Assembly: GCA_964017145.1 (NCBI GenBank)
Contig: OZ024848.1
Location: forward strand, 2,430,501-2,494,500
DNA length: 64,000 bases
DNA from: Agrocybe praecox
Lineage: Eukaryota; Basidiomycota; Agaricomycetes; Agaricales; Agrocybaceae
Reading direction: 5' to 3'
This document shows, piece after piece, positions 34,840 through 46,318 of this stretch. The position numbers and the translations under genes were made by a program. The notes under the pieces were generated by a model. That model was not told the origin of the DNA. It made no database searches and was given only the letters and a program-made list of their open reading frames with translations. Within the stretch, counting starts at the first letter, position 1, and each line of letters opens with the position of its first letter.

Positions 34840-37800
34840 ACACAGCAAGCCAATGATTGGTTTTTTCCGGTTAGAGTCACGACCAAAAGTGTGAAAGTGG
34901 AAGTCGCGAAACCACTTCCACTGCCCAGTGGAAGTGACTTTTTAGTTATTTTTTGGCTCACAAGTGGCTCTGTGGCTTGACCGCCGTCCGAGCCTAGTAT
35001 TCGGCAAGTGCCCATTACTCGGCAGGAGCTCACTCAGGTTATTGCAAAGGTTTGTATCGTAGTACACAAGTAAAAATATAGAGATTAGATTAGATTACAG
35101 ATCTAGTACTGCTACTTGAAGTTGAATGTATTGTACCCATACGGATCGTATGGAGTGTTCTGCGTGATGCTACCGCTACTTCCCTGCCACCCGCCGGCCT
35201 GTGTCGAACTACCCAGATGCCAGTGTTGACCAAATATCCGTATGAAGTCACTGTCTTGCTGTTGAGTTGCGGGCGCTGGTTGAGTCGCGCTGGTCCCAAA
35301 TTCAAGTTCTAGAGGAACTAAAATGCTGTCTTCAAGGCGCATTACATGTCTATAGTCCTCGCTGTCATCGTCGCAGCTGCTCTGGGCTGGTTCTATATCC
35401 TCGTCGGTTGGTATTCTGGACTTTCCACGGGCAGTGTTCTTTTTGGCCGGTGAGCGCTTTAGACCGGCTGAATCCTGAAGAGCTTTCTCCAGTTCTCGAA
35501 GCTCTTTTTTTCGAACATTCGCTTCTTTGCTGGTCTGTGACAGCTGGTTGATTTCATCCCTAATTTCGTGAATTTTCAGAGCAACTCCTTCCCTGTCGCT
35601 ACGGGCTCTTGCGCGTCCCAGTTGACGATTACGATTCGCCCGATCACGCTCAACCTGTGTGTTATGAGGATTCATAAGCACACAGTTCTTCTCTGAGAGC
35701 ATAAGCTTATCTAAGACACCCTCGTCGGGCTTACGCGCCCTAAGGATAAAGATAAATCATATAAATGTAAATTTTTAATGATCACGAACAAGTCACAACT
35801 GACGTACTCAGATACAGCCTCTGCTAAAGGCAATCCAGTTCCTGTGTGCTGGTTGGTGTATGGGTGTGCACTTTCGTTGAGGTTGGTACTAAACGGTGAT
35901 AAGAACCAGTCCTCCCTAGGTATTTTTGACATGTGTGAATTTACGGATGGAATAAACCATGGACATGACTTTTTGTCGATCATCCAATCTGAAAAGAAAA
36001 ATATTAGAAAAATATGCAGCACTCATAACGGTGTAGGATAGTAGCTGGTAGATGCATACCTCGGAGACACTTGTATTCGGACTCTTCACAGAATGTGACA
36101 AATTCTGATACTTCCTCCTTTGATTGCAAGAAAGCGAATCCACGCACACGATCCATGATATCTTTTGGCAGTGTCTTAGCAAGATCATCAAGCTTTCGCT
36201 CCAAATGAATGTCGCAGGTGCGTAATATATACTGCACTATGACTTGCGGATCGGTTTCGTCAAATACAGCACTGCGTTGCTGTGATCCTGCAATAAGTAA
36301 TGTAGCACAACGTGCAGCAATGCGCTTTAGTAGCGCATCACCGAGGGCATTGGCTTGAGGTTTGCTTCCGTCGACAAGGATGGCTGTCAATCCGGTACCA
36401 TCTATGAACTTGAAATGCAGCGGCTTTCCTGTAACCTTCTCAACTGTGTCGAAAAAGCCAGTCCATAGCTGCTCAAATGCGGCGCGTGTTTCGTGATTAG
36501 AATAGATTCGCGCCACTGTAACACGCGCATTCAATCTCGCATCCCATATCACGACTTCCCACTCCTTCCATATACCGAAAACTCGCTTGTATGTATTGTC
36601 GTGTAGCGTACATTTTGCGGTGTGGATACGCTCTGCCAGCCCAGGTACCATGGTCACGATGACATCGACACCATCCTTCATGGAAATCCCATGGATGTAG
36701 CGCTTGTTGGCTGGCAATGTTTCATCGTCTTTTCGCTTTCGGAACATTACTCCCTCAACACCGGAGCCGTATGGGTTGTCTTTCTTCTTGAGCATTGAAA
36801 CCACGGTACGTCGATTTCGGTTGACAGCCAATGCAGGATCAAAGGATGACATGTCCTTTGAATCGAAGATCTCCTTTGTCGTCTGAGCTGGATAACAGAG
36901 AAATGAAATAATTAAATTGTGATTTTACTACAGAAAAATACTAGCTACACACCCATGTCACACTTCTGAACGGTGGCACGGGAGACACCGTGTGTTTGAA
37001 CAGACAAAATATATTTATCTTTCCCATCTCGAGAGAGTTTCGTAGCAGGGAACTTGGGATGATTGTGAGCATTTTCAAAGATAACGATGGCTCTTCTGTC
37101 ATTACGATCCATAGGTGCATAGATTTTGATAATGGTAGGACACTTTCGATGGATAATCTTGCCCTGAATGATCTCTCCGTCTTTTAAATGGTTATAAGCT
37201 GAGAATAAGATGAGATTCATAACTGTATCCAAGAAATATAAACACTCACGGCAATTACGTTTGCCTCGTCCTCCATGTCGCGGATGAAGAACACGAGCGC
37301 ACTTCCTCGTTGTGAGCGCATTTGAGAATTTTCCGCCCGATTTGAATAGCTCGCACACCAAGTGCTCGGGAATCTCACGCGGTATAGCCATGAATCGATG
37401 GTCATTTCCTTTCCCATTAATCCAACCAGAGCACCCAATAAACCCCCGCTTTCCATCGTACGTCTTTCCTTTCTTATACTCCCGATAGACAGCCTCACCC
37501 ACGCAGCCTTTGCCACCAATCTCAACCTCACATTTCTTCGCAATAGCGTCCTTATAGAATCTAGATATGGATATTAAGTTATAAAAATTACAACGAAACA
37601 AAATTAGCGGGGGAACTTACTGTGATGCCCTCGCCTCAATGGACTCCTGCTCTGCTGCATTCACTTCTCTTTCAGCATCGAATAACTCTCGCATATCATC
37701 ATCGTCTGGTTCATATCGCTCACATCCATCGAGGAGTGTCATATCTAATTCACTACAGTGCCAACAACCTTGACACTTATGTTCCGTGTATTGGCAGCGT

Positions 37801-39240
37801 TCGTCTCCAAACTGATGCACCCTTGGGCACCGTTTCTGATTCTCCTCCTTGTTTGTGCCACCACTGCCGCCATTCCAAGAATCCTGGTCCTATTACGTTG
37901 GAATTAATATATAGAATTGATTCATTTACAAATTATCAGACTTACCTGAGATTTCACAATCGATGCCATGGACATATCATTGCCATTCGCGTCCTTCCAT
38001 TCGCGTGGATCGTCACGGAGATCCAGTAAATATGCTGTATCTTTGGATACAGTCCACGTCGAAGGAATGTCTGTAAGTGTACAGATCTCCTTAACGTACG
38101 TCTGCCGTGTAACCCTAATAAGATCCCCACGTTCTTTCTGCTTGCCCGTCCCCTTCTGTCGTTTCGTCGTTTCTTCTACTATCTCAACCTCATCGGAGTC
38201 CGACTCAGTGCTCGCTCGCTTTTTCCGTTTGCGTTGTCGATTTTTGGGATTTTTGGGCGCCCCCGAATCGTCTGCAGAGTCCGACTCCATGCTCGCTCGC
38301 TTTTTCCGTTTGCGTTGTCGATTTTTAGGCTTTTTAGGCGCCTCCGAATCGTCCGAGTCGATTACAATCACGTCCTTTGATGCGTGTAACGCACTAACAG
38401 GACCTGAGCGACTAGCAGAGGCCGTGAGAGCTGCTTTAGGCACCTGTGATAATGCTGGCGACTTCGTCCTCGTTGGAGTGACATTGGAAATGTTGTTAAT
38501 CGATTGGAGACCAGGTTCTATCTTGATTGGATGTTCTACCTTGACTGGGGTCGTCGCTACTGTTGACAGAGCGCGGAACGGCTGAATGGGATGTGGCATG
38601 GAAGCTGCATTTTGAGCGCGACGTGCTGCAAAGACTACAAAACTCTCTAAATTGAGCCAGGAGGCTGCATTATGTATACTCAAACATCCAGAAGCCACGA
38701 TAGCAGGGGAAAAATTCTGCAAACCAATCACAAACCTTGTCAACAACAGAGAAACTTTGAAAGCAGATTTAGACTCACCTCCTCCAGGTAGGCATTAAGG
38801 GTTTCGCTTCCAACGTCCTGGATAATCTCTTCGATGACTTCCTGTTTTCCTGTCATGAATTCGTCGAGCAAAACGGGGGGAATGGTGTTGGGAGTTAGCC
38901 ACTCGCTTTGAGAGACTGGGAGGAGAAAAAAGAGCAGGAAATCGCATTTTTTCCTCCGTATAACATGGCTGTTGCATTGAATACACAATGATGCTCAAGG
39001 AAACGCGTATACGACAATGAGAGGTCAAAAATTCACGGCTACACGTGATGGTATGTGGCAGAGAACAACCCGATGGCTGCTGGCTGCCGCTGGACGGTCT
39101 CGGGATGCCGGCACGACGGATGTACCCGACTTCCACTGCCCGATACCAACTTCCACTTCCCGAAAGCCACTTCCACTGTCCGTTTCGCGAGTACTACTAC
39201 TATATCTTTAGTATATACTCTCCGGTTATAAGCATCCCGA
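34840..39240. mobile_element. Candidate DNA transposon (gene plus subterminal repeats)
   Basis: The multi-exon gene 35112-38925 is flanked on both sides by clusters of the octamer GGAAGTGG/CCACTTCC and variants. The left cluster spans 34889-34935 and the right cluster 39127-39181, where the element CACTTCCACT or its complement occurs several times. Such subterminal arrays are typical binding sites for transposases. I could not identify exact terminal inverted repeats or a target duplication, so the limits given are approximate. Confidence 0.4.
35112..38925 (-). CDS. Transposase-like protein of a mushroom repeat family
   Basis: A multi-exon minus-strand gene. An early exon near 38780-38925 reads SEWLTPNTIPPVLLDEF. 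A Ser/Lys-rich part contains a tandem duplicated KNRQRKRKKRAS block, probably nuclear targeting (38200-38345). A Cys-rich exon follows (CPRVHQFGDERCQYTEHKCQ). After that come FIGCSGWINGKGNDHRFMAI, FENAHNHPKFP and the core ending WEVVIWDARLNARVTVARIY. Later exons hold WFIPSVNSHMSKI, LNESAHPYTNQ, a coiled-coil-like basic/acidic segment, and a Gln/Gly-rich tail ending at 35112. The N-H-P motif, the following core and the N-E-S-A-H motif match a family expanded in many Agaricomycetes that I believe is transposon-derived, similar in layout to MULE-type proteins. All blocks stay open, so it may be intact. Catalytic residues are not assigned. Confidence 0.6.
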
Positions 39241-40043
39241 ACCGATCACGTTGATTTTTGAGTAGTAGTCTAAGTTAGTAACGTCTTTGGGAGGGTTCTA
39301 ATTCATTATGATGGCGTATATTGCTTTAATCATTGGCATGCAATGCTGACGCCGTAGCCACTGAATATTGTGCGTACTATTTAAAAAACACAAATCATAT
39401 CAATGTATTTTAGGTCAGCGCTACAAGTTGCCTCCCAGAATCTAGAGACATAAGATAATGTCCTATTAATTGGATCATGGTTGCTCCAATTTCAAGGTCT
39501 CGTATCTGCCATGGCATCAGCACTGGCCGCCTCACCCGCAAGTTTGGACGATGCGTGGCAGTGCGTGTAGGGTGATTGCGTACAAGCACTTTGAGGTACG
39601 TGCAAGGTGCGCACTATGGATGACATAGTACGTTTAAGTTGGTATATACTGTGTCTTCAGAAGCAACTAGCTCCCCAAGATAGGATTGGACATATCAAGG
39701 TATTCCTATGTCGCGAGCTAGGAAGGTAGGATTGATGGGTTACCTAATTTTACCATTTCTAGCGGTTTGCGATCTTCCTGATGGGCATGAAAGCCCTTTC
39801 GGCGACGAGTGACTGCTTGACGCTCACCCGATTCTTTATCGAGTCTACATCCCCTCCTTTGAACTACCCCAGCGATACTCTATCGTTCAGAATGCTCAGG
39901 CTAGGTGGATTCTTTGATGGTCTACTCTCCAATCATGCCCTGCGACATCTTGCTAATATAAAGAGGCCTTACTATAACTGTTCTGTTTACCTTATGATTG
40001 TTTGTCAACATCTGCCGGAGCCCCCACCAACTCATACTGACCA
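39241..40043. other. Intergenic, no gene supported
   Basis: About 800 bp. A 108-codon plus frame at 39781-40107 overlaps the start of the next gene in another frame and has no recognisable content. Confidence 0.35.
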
Positions 40044-42405
40044 ATGTCAGAAGTTGAAAGAGTGCGTCTTCTCTGCTATCCTGCTCAACGTTCTAGACAT
40101 CGAGTGACTTCCAGACTGTTCCATGCAGTCGAGGAGGCAATTTCGCTAGGCATAAAGGATAACAACAAGGCCGAATGCGACCGAAAATTCGAAGCCGCCA
40201 ATGCAAGGCTTACCCTATACGCGGCAGAATACAGATTGACATTCAGGTATTATTTGTAAACAGATCTAGTGTTCTATTCTGTCTAACATTATCGTAAAGT
40301 CTTGATGAAATGAGGAAAATGCAACCTTATTTACCGCTATCATTTGACTATGCCCAAATTCAAAACAGCGAAGCGCAAGTAGTGTTTGAGAAATTGAAAA
40401 AAGGGGTAGATGCAAAGGTCAATTATCAATTATCTGTCCGAGCCTCCCGCAATCGATTTACACTTTAAAACCACAGATTAAGGAAATGAAGAAAACTAAA
40501 TGCCAAACAATGATGATCAAGGCCTGGGGGGAACAGCCTACTACTGTTGTAGTCAATTCCCAGACTTCAATGCCGCAGCTTTACTACAACTCGATGGCAA
40601 TTTCAAGTATGCGGTATTCATTACCTGTATTTATAATTCAAAAAACTAATATTCTTAAATTCTACCTAGTTACTATTGAGAAGACAGCTACTTTGACTAT
40701 TCTTTTACATCGATTAATCGAATTACAACTATTGCAAGGCTTGAGTTATGCAGATGATGTGGCGATTTGTTTGCATCGATACCCACATTTCTATGAGGAA
40801 TTTCCTCACGATTTAACTGTATTCAAAAAATGCAAATTTGAGAAGATATCCAGCATCGAGCCTTCGACCAAAGTCGAGCAATATGGCGACTCATCTGGAA
40901 ATGACATTATTTTGTTGCACATCGCCATGGACCACAGAAATAGACGCATCAAAGTGGGAGAACACGAATACGAGTTACCTGAAAACTTAAGGAATGCCTG
41001 GCCAGTAAAAGGTCCACCTGGAACCTTAGTGTCACGCAATAGAAGTGAGTTCCAATGCTAATTTCCTTTCTCCATACGCATGACATTCGTGTTTTCGGTT
41101 TCAGCCCTTTCGTTTTCTTTGACTCCATGCAATCTATCCCAACTGCCACAATTAGGTTACGACCCTCAAATATCATTACCACCCATTCCACAACTAGTAC
41201 AAGTCAATTCGTCTGCTTCCAATACGGCCATTTCAGTAAGTTATGTTCTGATACCTCTGTCCAATAATTTTCGAGACCTTGTAGAAGCAATGTGAATAGT
41301 TGACTCATAATTTTTTCAGGACGCTATACCACCAACATCTGTTTATGGTTCTAACCCTTCTTTTGGAGACTCGGCAGCTACTCTCATCTCTCCAAATTGT
41401 CCTAGTTCATCAGTAAGTCACGGTCTCACAAAACTAGTTCTGTCTCATATCAAATCACTGACTTTTCCATCTATGAAAGTCAGCTGATTCGACAGATCAT
41501 GAAAAACCCTTGCGTTGTTCCAACATCGAGCGTTCTGATAATGACTCTACAATTTTACCCTTCAGTCCTAATTCTGCCCACAATGGCATGCACACCCTCG
41601 AGAAACAAGCGGCGTCGAATGGCAGCACAAATGATAAAGGCGATGAGCGAGTTCTTGATCCTTCAAAGCTCTCGGTACCCTAGCTATTCCCGAATTTTTT
41701 TAATCGACTTTGCTAATCCTCTGAGTAGGATCTCCATGATTGCGAGTCTTTGTGCGATACAGTATCCATCAACACTGTTGATACAGATAAAACGTTCTTT
41801 ACTGCTGACGAACCGGCTACCCCCTCCTCAATGATCAGTCGGTGGAGCTATCATAGTGTATCTTGCAGCGAAGAAGGGTACCCGGAAAAGACGAAAATCA
41901 AGGAGGATACTGATGCGTTTGATGAGGCGATTCAAACTCCAGTGATGGAGCAGATAAAATTCCCAACGTTATTTGATAGTGCGCCTCCAGTGCAACCTCC
42001 GCAGCCTCCAATTGAGGAGGAAGACGCCCAGGCGTATATAGGAGATAAACCACCCGATCCGAGGTTCTTCAATGGTGCTGGTGGTCATTACTATTACCCA
42101 AACTACGACCATATGCACCCTTTCCCCACATTCTCCCCATTTCCAGGTGCCTGTTATAACAACAATGTTGGCAATGTTCAAAATACCAATGTGTTTAATG
42201 TGGAAAACAATAAAAGTAAGTATTTTTATGATTATTGCCTAGTTATGTTTCTAAATCATCAGGTATTATTCAAGTTGCCCTCCACTACCACTACCACACT
42301 AATGACGGGAACTATATTGAATCACCAGTGGATGACCTGCCTGAATCATCATCCTACGACGCAAGCATATCAGAAACACCCGAAGGCAGAAGGCAGACAG
42401 TCTGA
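40044..42405 (+). CDS. Multi-exon gene of unknown function, Pro/Ser-rich C-terminal half
   Basis: Starts MSEVERVRLLCYPAQRSRHR at 40044. A GT..AG intron (from 40247) joins ...AAEYRLTF to SLDEMRKMQPYLPLSF. Further splice-compatible exons lead to IEPSTKVEQYGDSSGNDIIL (about 40855), then LPQLGYDPQISLPPIPQLVQ (about 41150), DAIPPTSVYGSNPSF (about 41320), and the long exon 41750-42210 with DKPPDPRFFNGAGGHYYYPN. The last exon, entered after GTAAGT..CATCAG, reads SIIQVALHYHYHTNDGNYIE and stops at 42403-42405. The N-terminal part is helical and charged; the C-terminal part is rich in Pro, Ser, Asp and Tyr, probably disordered. I recognise no domain. The exon structure between 40440 and 41060 is only partly certain. 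Confidence 0.55.
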
Positions 42406-43923
42406 TCTTGTTCTATTTGCGTCCCTTTTATGTTACACTCTTTTGGAATGCGAAAACCATGACAATCCAGAGCAGGATCGCTACAAATTAGTCGTTCTCT
42501 CAGAACACTTAACCGAAGACAAAGCACCTCAGTGTGCTGATGGGCTATGCAGGCCCAAACTCTGAAATTACACCTTCATAAATAGCGTGCTACGTGAACA
42601 GTCTGCAACGCCTGCAGGTTGATGCATGGCTTGTGTGGCGCTATGGACCCGATATGAAAGCGCTTTGGTTGACGTGTATGAAACTCAATCGGCAAAACCA
42701 ATCAGGCCATTCTACTCTCAAAACCTTACGACGATCTGGCCTCAAGTTCAAGAATTACGTCGGGAGGCCTACTCAGGAGGATTGGGATGCGGAACTCTGC
42801 ATTTAAAAGATGGCGGACGCGTATTTTTGCCGCCTTGCCATTTTTTTTCAGTCAGCACTTTTTCAAGGTCTACGAGAACGAGGATGATACCACACGGGAT
42901 CCTTCCTTTCCCAACGATATTTGCGCCACTCTTCTCCAAAGCCACGCTTATGAGTGGATCACTCGGTGTGTCTTTGATTTTATACAATTCGCATGCTTTT
43001 GTTTCGGCAGTGCCTAATTCACACTATGCAGGTGCTGGTGCCCCTTTAAGTACTTGCAGTGCAAGCTGCTGTATAGATGATGTTTTATCTTGTCCTTACA
43101 ATGAAACATGTTCATGCAAAACTATCTTTGCAACGGCCGAAATTCCGAGTATTTCCCTCATCTCGCTTTGCCCATTACACTTTTTGAGCTACGTGTAGTA
43201 AACCTAAATTACATTTTAGCTTCCTTCGACGACGACATTTTCTCTCTACGGGGGGATATTAATTGCTCTAAACTTAGCTATGGGTAAGTGCCTAATCCTC
43301 TAATCTGTTTACATCGGCATTAGGCACGTCTGACGAGTTGAATAGACCTGCACGTGATCACCATGTCATTTAAATGCTTTGGGTCGCTCGCGACAGATTT
43401 AGGAGCTTGAGAATAAGCCTTGAGGTTAAAACGTGTCTGTATAAACAACAGTCCTGTCCCTCTTCCTTCCATTTCATTACTTTCCAGTAAAGTCACCTTT
43501 CATACGTGCCTTCCTATATATTCCACCCTCAGCCTCAAGTTTAATGCCGTTTTCGAGTTTTATCCATGGCAGGGTACAAAGCCGGCTCGCAAAAGTAAAT
43601 CGAACACATTACGCAGAATCGTTGTTTCTATTCATTGCTTGACGGTATTTGCCCCAACCAGATTTTGAATCTACAGACCAGTGCACAGACTACAGGAAGT
43701 ACGTCCTTAACTACGGCTTTGCTCAACAATTCGAGTTTTATCTCACTCATTATACAGAGTCCTCGAGGGTGTCGAATGCGCGGTCAAAGGGGAGAGTGAA
43801 AATTCTTCGTTTGCCGCATCCAATGGCGACCTTAATAAATATATCCACACATATGGGGCTCATTTCACGTATGTCAGTCCACCGTTCTCTTCTACGTGTA
43901 TTGCACTGACTAGGGAAAATTAG
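42406..43923 (+). CDS. Probable further gene, exons only partly resolved
   Basis: Several plus-strand segments look coding. One reads FKVYENEDDTTRDPSFPNDI (about 42860-42925), another FELRVVNLNYILASFDDDI (about 43180-43240), and a final one reads VLEGVECAVKGESENSSFAA and ends IALTREN at the TAG 43921-43923. They lie in different frames with plausible intron borders (for example GTAAGTGCC after 43284), but I could not build one continuous model. No domain recognised. It may be a relative of the preceding gene or a decayed copy. Confidence 0.35.
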
Positions 43924-44239
43924 AATATTTCGGAGGATCAATCCCGCAAAATTATCACAAAAAGGAAGGAAGACAGCGAAAAAAGGATTCCATTTAATCC
44001 AATAAAGACGACATTTACCATGAATTACCTATTTTAAAGTCATCGGACTTCTTACGTAGAAAACTGAAGGCGTCTCGGCTGGCAACCTTGAATAGCTGGG
44101 AAGGAGAGAAAGAGCTGCAAGGGCTGCCGCTCCTGGCAAAAGTGGAGGTGGCCGTTGCTCAAAAGGTCTGCCCTCTTGCAGTGAAGAGTAAAAAATAAGA
44201 TTTTTATATGCCTGGACTCTCTGTCCAGGTTTTATCCTA

Positions 44240-44830
44240 CAACCGTTTTTCCTTTCTAGGACACCTGTAGCAGCTACCTGTATATATGAGTATCAGACAG
44301 TTTGCTACCTATAGTGATACATGCCTGTAGCCAGCCTAGCTACCTGCCTCTTTCAGATACCTCATAAACACTGCCGGGGCTGCTGGGGCTGCTCACATGG
44401 GCGGGCACAGGTAAATACCTGTAAACAACGCCAGAAACAGTGTCCCCGAGGTGCCCGCCGCTGTAATTAGGCTCCTGCGCTGCGTCGGGCATCGTTCGGG
44501 ACGCGCAAAATGCCCAGATATATTGTCTGAATATAATTACATTTTTTGGCGCTGTTTGCGCCATCAAAAGAGGGCGGGACGGGATGGATCGCAAAACATA
44601 AAACTGGATGACATATTATTTTTAGGTCATTTTTACAATTTCGGGCATTGCACTATTTTTAATGATGATATAATCACTTTTGTACTATATCTATTTTAAA
44701 CACACATATGTCCTAGGCTCTAGATTAGATTAGATATATAAAAAGCGAGCTTCCTAGTACATGTTTTAAGCAGGAATTCTAAATTCGGCAGTTATTACCA
44801 TTTTGAGAAATTTCCTCACAACATATAAGA
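44240..44830 (+). repeat. Dispersed repeat family, copy 1
   Basis: Shares long stretches with the copies at 45165-45465 and 63175-63845: AAACAGTGTCCCC followed by GTGCCC, then TAATT.GGCTCCTGC, TCGGGCATC.TT.GGG, GCGCCATCAAAAGAGGG, ATAAAACTGGATGAC and CTAGATTAGATTAGATAT. No coding capacity. Class unknown. Confidence 0.75.
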
Positions 44831-45002
44831 AATAGATAAAAATAAAATAAATAAACATCATATTATATACAGTACACTATATACAGGGAGAGAGGGTGTA
44901 ATAATTGTAATAAACTAATAAAACGACTTGAACAGGCACAACGAGTTGTTTGTCCAGATAGTCAGTGTCATCATCATCGTGATGCATCAGGAAAAACACT
45001 TT

Positions 45003-45078
45003 TTGCCCTGACTGCCCTCAGGGAGTCCCAGGACACCCTAGGGCAGCTCAGGGCAGTCAGGGCAGTCAGGGCAGTCAG
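45003..45078 (+). repeat. GGGCAGTCA-type tandem repeat
   Basis: Short imperfect units of GGGCAGTCA/GGGCAGCTCA are repeated about five times, next to CAGGACACCCTA. It lies between two copies of the dispersed repeat. Confidence 0.65.
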
Positions 45079-45164
45079 GCAGCCAGTGCAGCTATAATTC
45101 TATATCAAATATTGTCAGTTTCCTAACCTACGTGATACATCCAGGTAGGCAGTTTGCAACCTGC

Positions 45165-45465
45165 CTAATTTGGACACCCTGGGCTGTGAGAGGAAGCACT
45201 GCCGCACTGCCAGGGCTGCTCATAGAGGGTGGGCACTGGTAAACATGCATAAACAATGCAGGAAACAGTGTCCCCAAAGTGCCCACCACTGTAATTGGGC
45301 TCCTGCGCAGCATCGGGCATCGTTTGGGGCGCGGAAAAAGCGCAAATATGTTTTATGAATATATTTACATCCATTTCCGGTGAGAGCACCATCATTTATG
45401 GCGGGGGCAGGATGGATTGCAGAGAATGTTTTCGGATGACGTTCAAAAATAGAATGCCACTGTGT
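45165..45465 (+). repeat. Dispersed repeat family, copy 2 (shorter)
   Basis: Matches the central part of copies 1 and 3: GGAAACAGTGTCCCCAAAG, TAATTGGGCTCCTGCGCAGC, TCGGGCATCGTTTGGGGCGC and GGCAGGATGGATTGCA. The downstream AT-rich end seen in the other copies is missing or diverged. Confidence 0.75.
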
Positions 45466-45687
45466 TATTAATAGTTACTCAAAATTATATTGTTCGGCCA
45501 TGTCAGCAAATCTCAGCAGACCTATTTCAGGTGCCTATAGTACGTCATTGATTGGATAAACAGATTAGATAATAACCTGTAATCTAGATTTACATATGCT
45601 GTCCCAAATATGGAAACTAATGCCATATAAGGACAACAGCCAACCAAAAAAATAACAGAAAAATAACCATTGACATAGAGGGCCTTG

Positions 45688-45725
45688 TGTTATGATCATA
45701 CACGCCTTGCACACACCCTACCTTT
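45688..45725 (+). repeat. Left part of the 5' LTR of element B
   Basis: Begins with TGTTATGATC and runs to the CCTTT at which element A inserted. The continuation is at 54842. Confidence 0.8.
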
Positions 45726-46052
45726 TGTTACGAACACGCACGCCTGACTCTTTTTTCATCTCTGATACACGTTTCGTTCATACTGCGGACTGCGGACTAC
45801 TGCACAGTCCTTGTACTCTGTTTCATCGCCTCATTGTTACCGTTCGTAGGCCACACCTAGAAGGTGCTGCATTCATATGAACCCTACTATAAATACCACG
45901 TCAAATACTCTCTAGTTCTGTATCTAGTTCTTGAGAATACAGTTCGTTTATCTCTATAAACATCGAACCATTTGAAAGCCTACGACTTCAGAACTTCTTC
46001 GGCGTATCGCTTTAAACAGCAACACGCATACGAAACGTTCTTAGTCGTAACA
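45726..46052 (+). repeat. 5' LTR of element A
   Basis: Starts TGTTACGAACACG and ends AGTCGTAACA; 327 bp. Contains a TATA box at 45888-45893. The 3' LTR matches it except T for C at the CpG at 46046. Confidence 0.95.
45888..45893 (+). promoter_or_regulatory. TATA box of element A
   Basis: TATAAA sits 34 bp before the ATCTAGTTCTT that I propose is the transcript 5' end. Element B has TATAAA at 54986-54991, 35 bp before its matching ATCTAGTTCT. Confidence 0.7.
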
Positions 46053-46053
46053 A

Positions 46054-46064
46054 AAGAACTAGAT
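46054..46064 (+). promoter_or_regulatory. Primer-binding site of element A, self-complementary to the LTR
   Basis: AAGAACTAGAT starts two bases after the 5' LTR. It is the exact complement of 45922-45932 (ATCTAGTTCTT) inside the LTR, as in Tf1/sushi elements that prime reverse transcription with the folded-back 5' end of their own RNA. No match to a tRNA 3' end (TGG plus CCA complement) is seen. Confidence 0.65.
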
Positions 46065-46318
46065 CCCTCACATCCTTCTACCAAACTTGATTGTAGAAAC
46101 CTTTCACCATTACTTCCTCCACGAACAACGAAGAACGCCCCTGGCGTGAAAACTCCGAAGACTTCTCTTCGGAAAGCACAGAAACCCCCGAAGGAAATCT
46201 CGAAACCCCGTCCGACAACAACGACTTTAGCTACACACACATTCCATCCTCAAGCGACATAGACCCTTTTACCAGTCTACCCATCGGCATCGAAGTTACC
46301 ACCACTATCATCCCCATC

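Noticed and set aside
43035..43199. Cys-rich segment with CSASCCIDDVLSCPYNETCS as a secreted peptide
   Set aside because: It lies in a frame that does not join neighbouring exons and has no signal peptide; the Cys run may be chance.
46053..46075. A tRNA-type primer-binding site after the 5' LTR
   Set aside because: It lacks the usual TGG start and I found no complement to the two tRNAs in the window; the LTR complement fits better.
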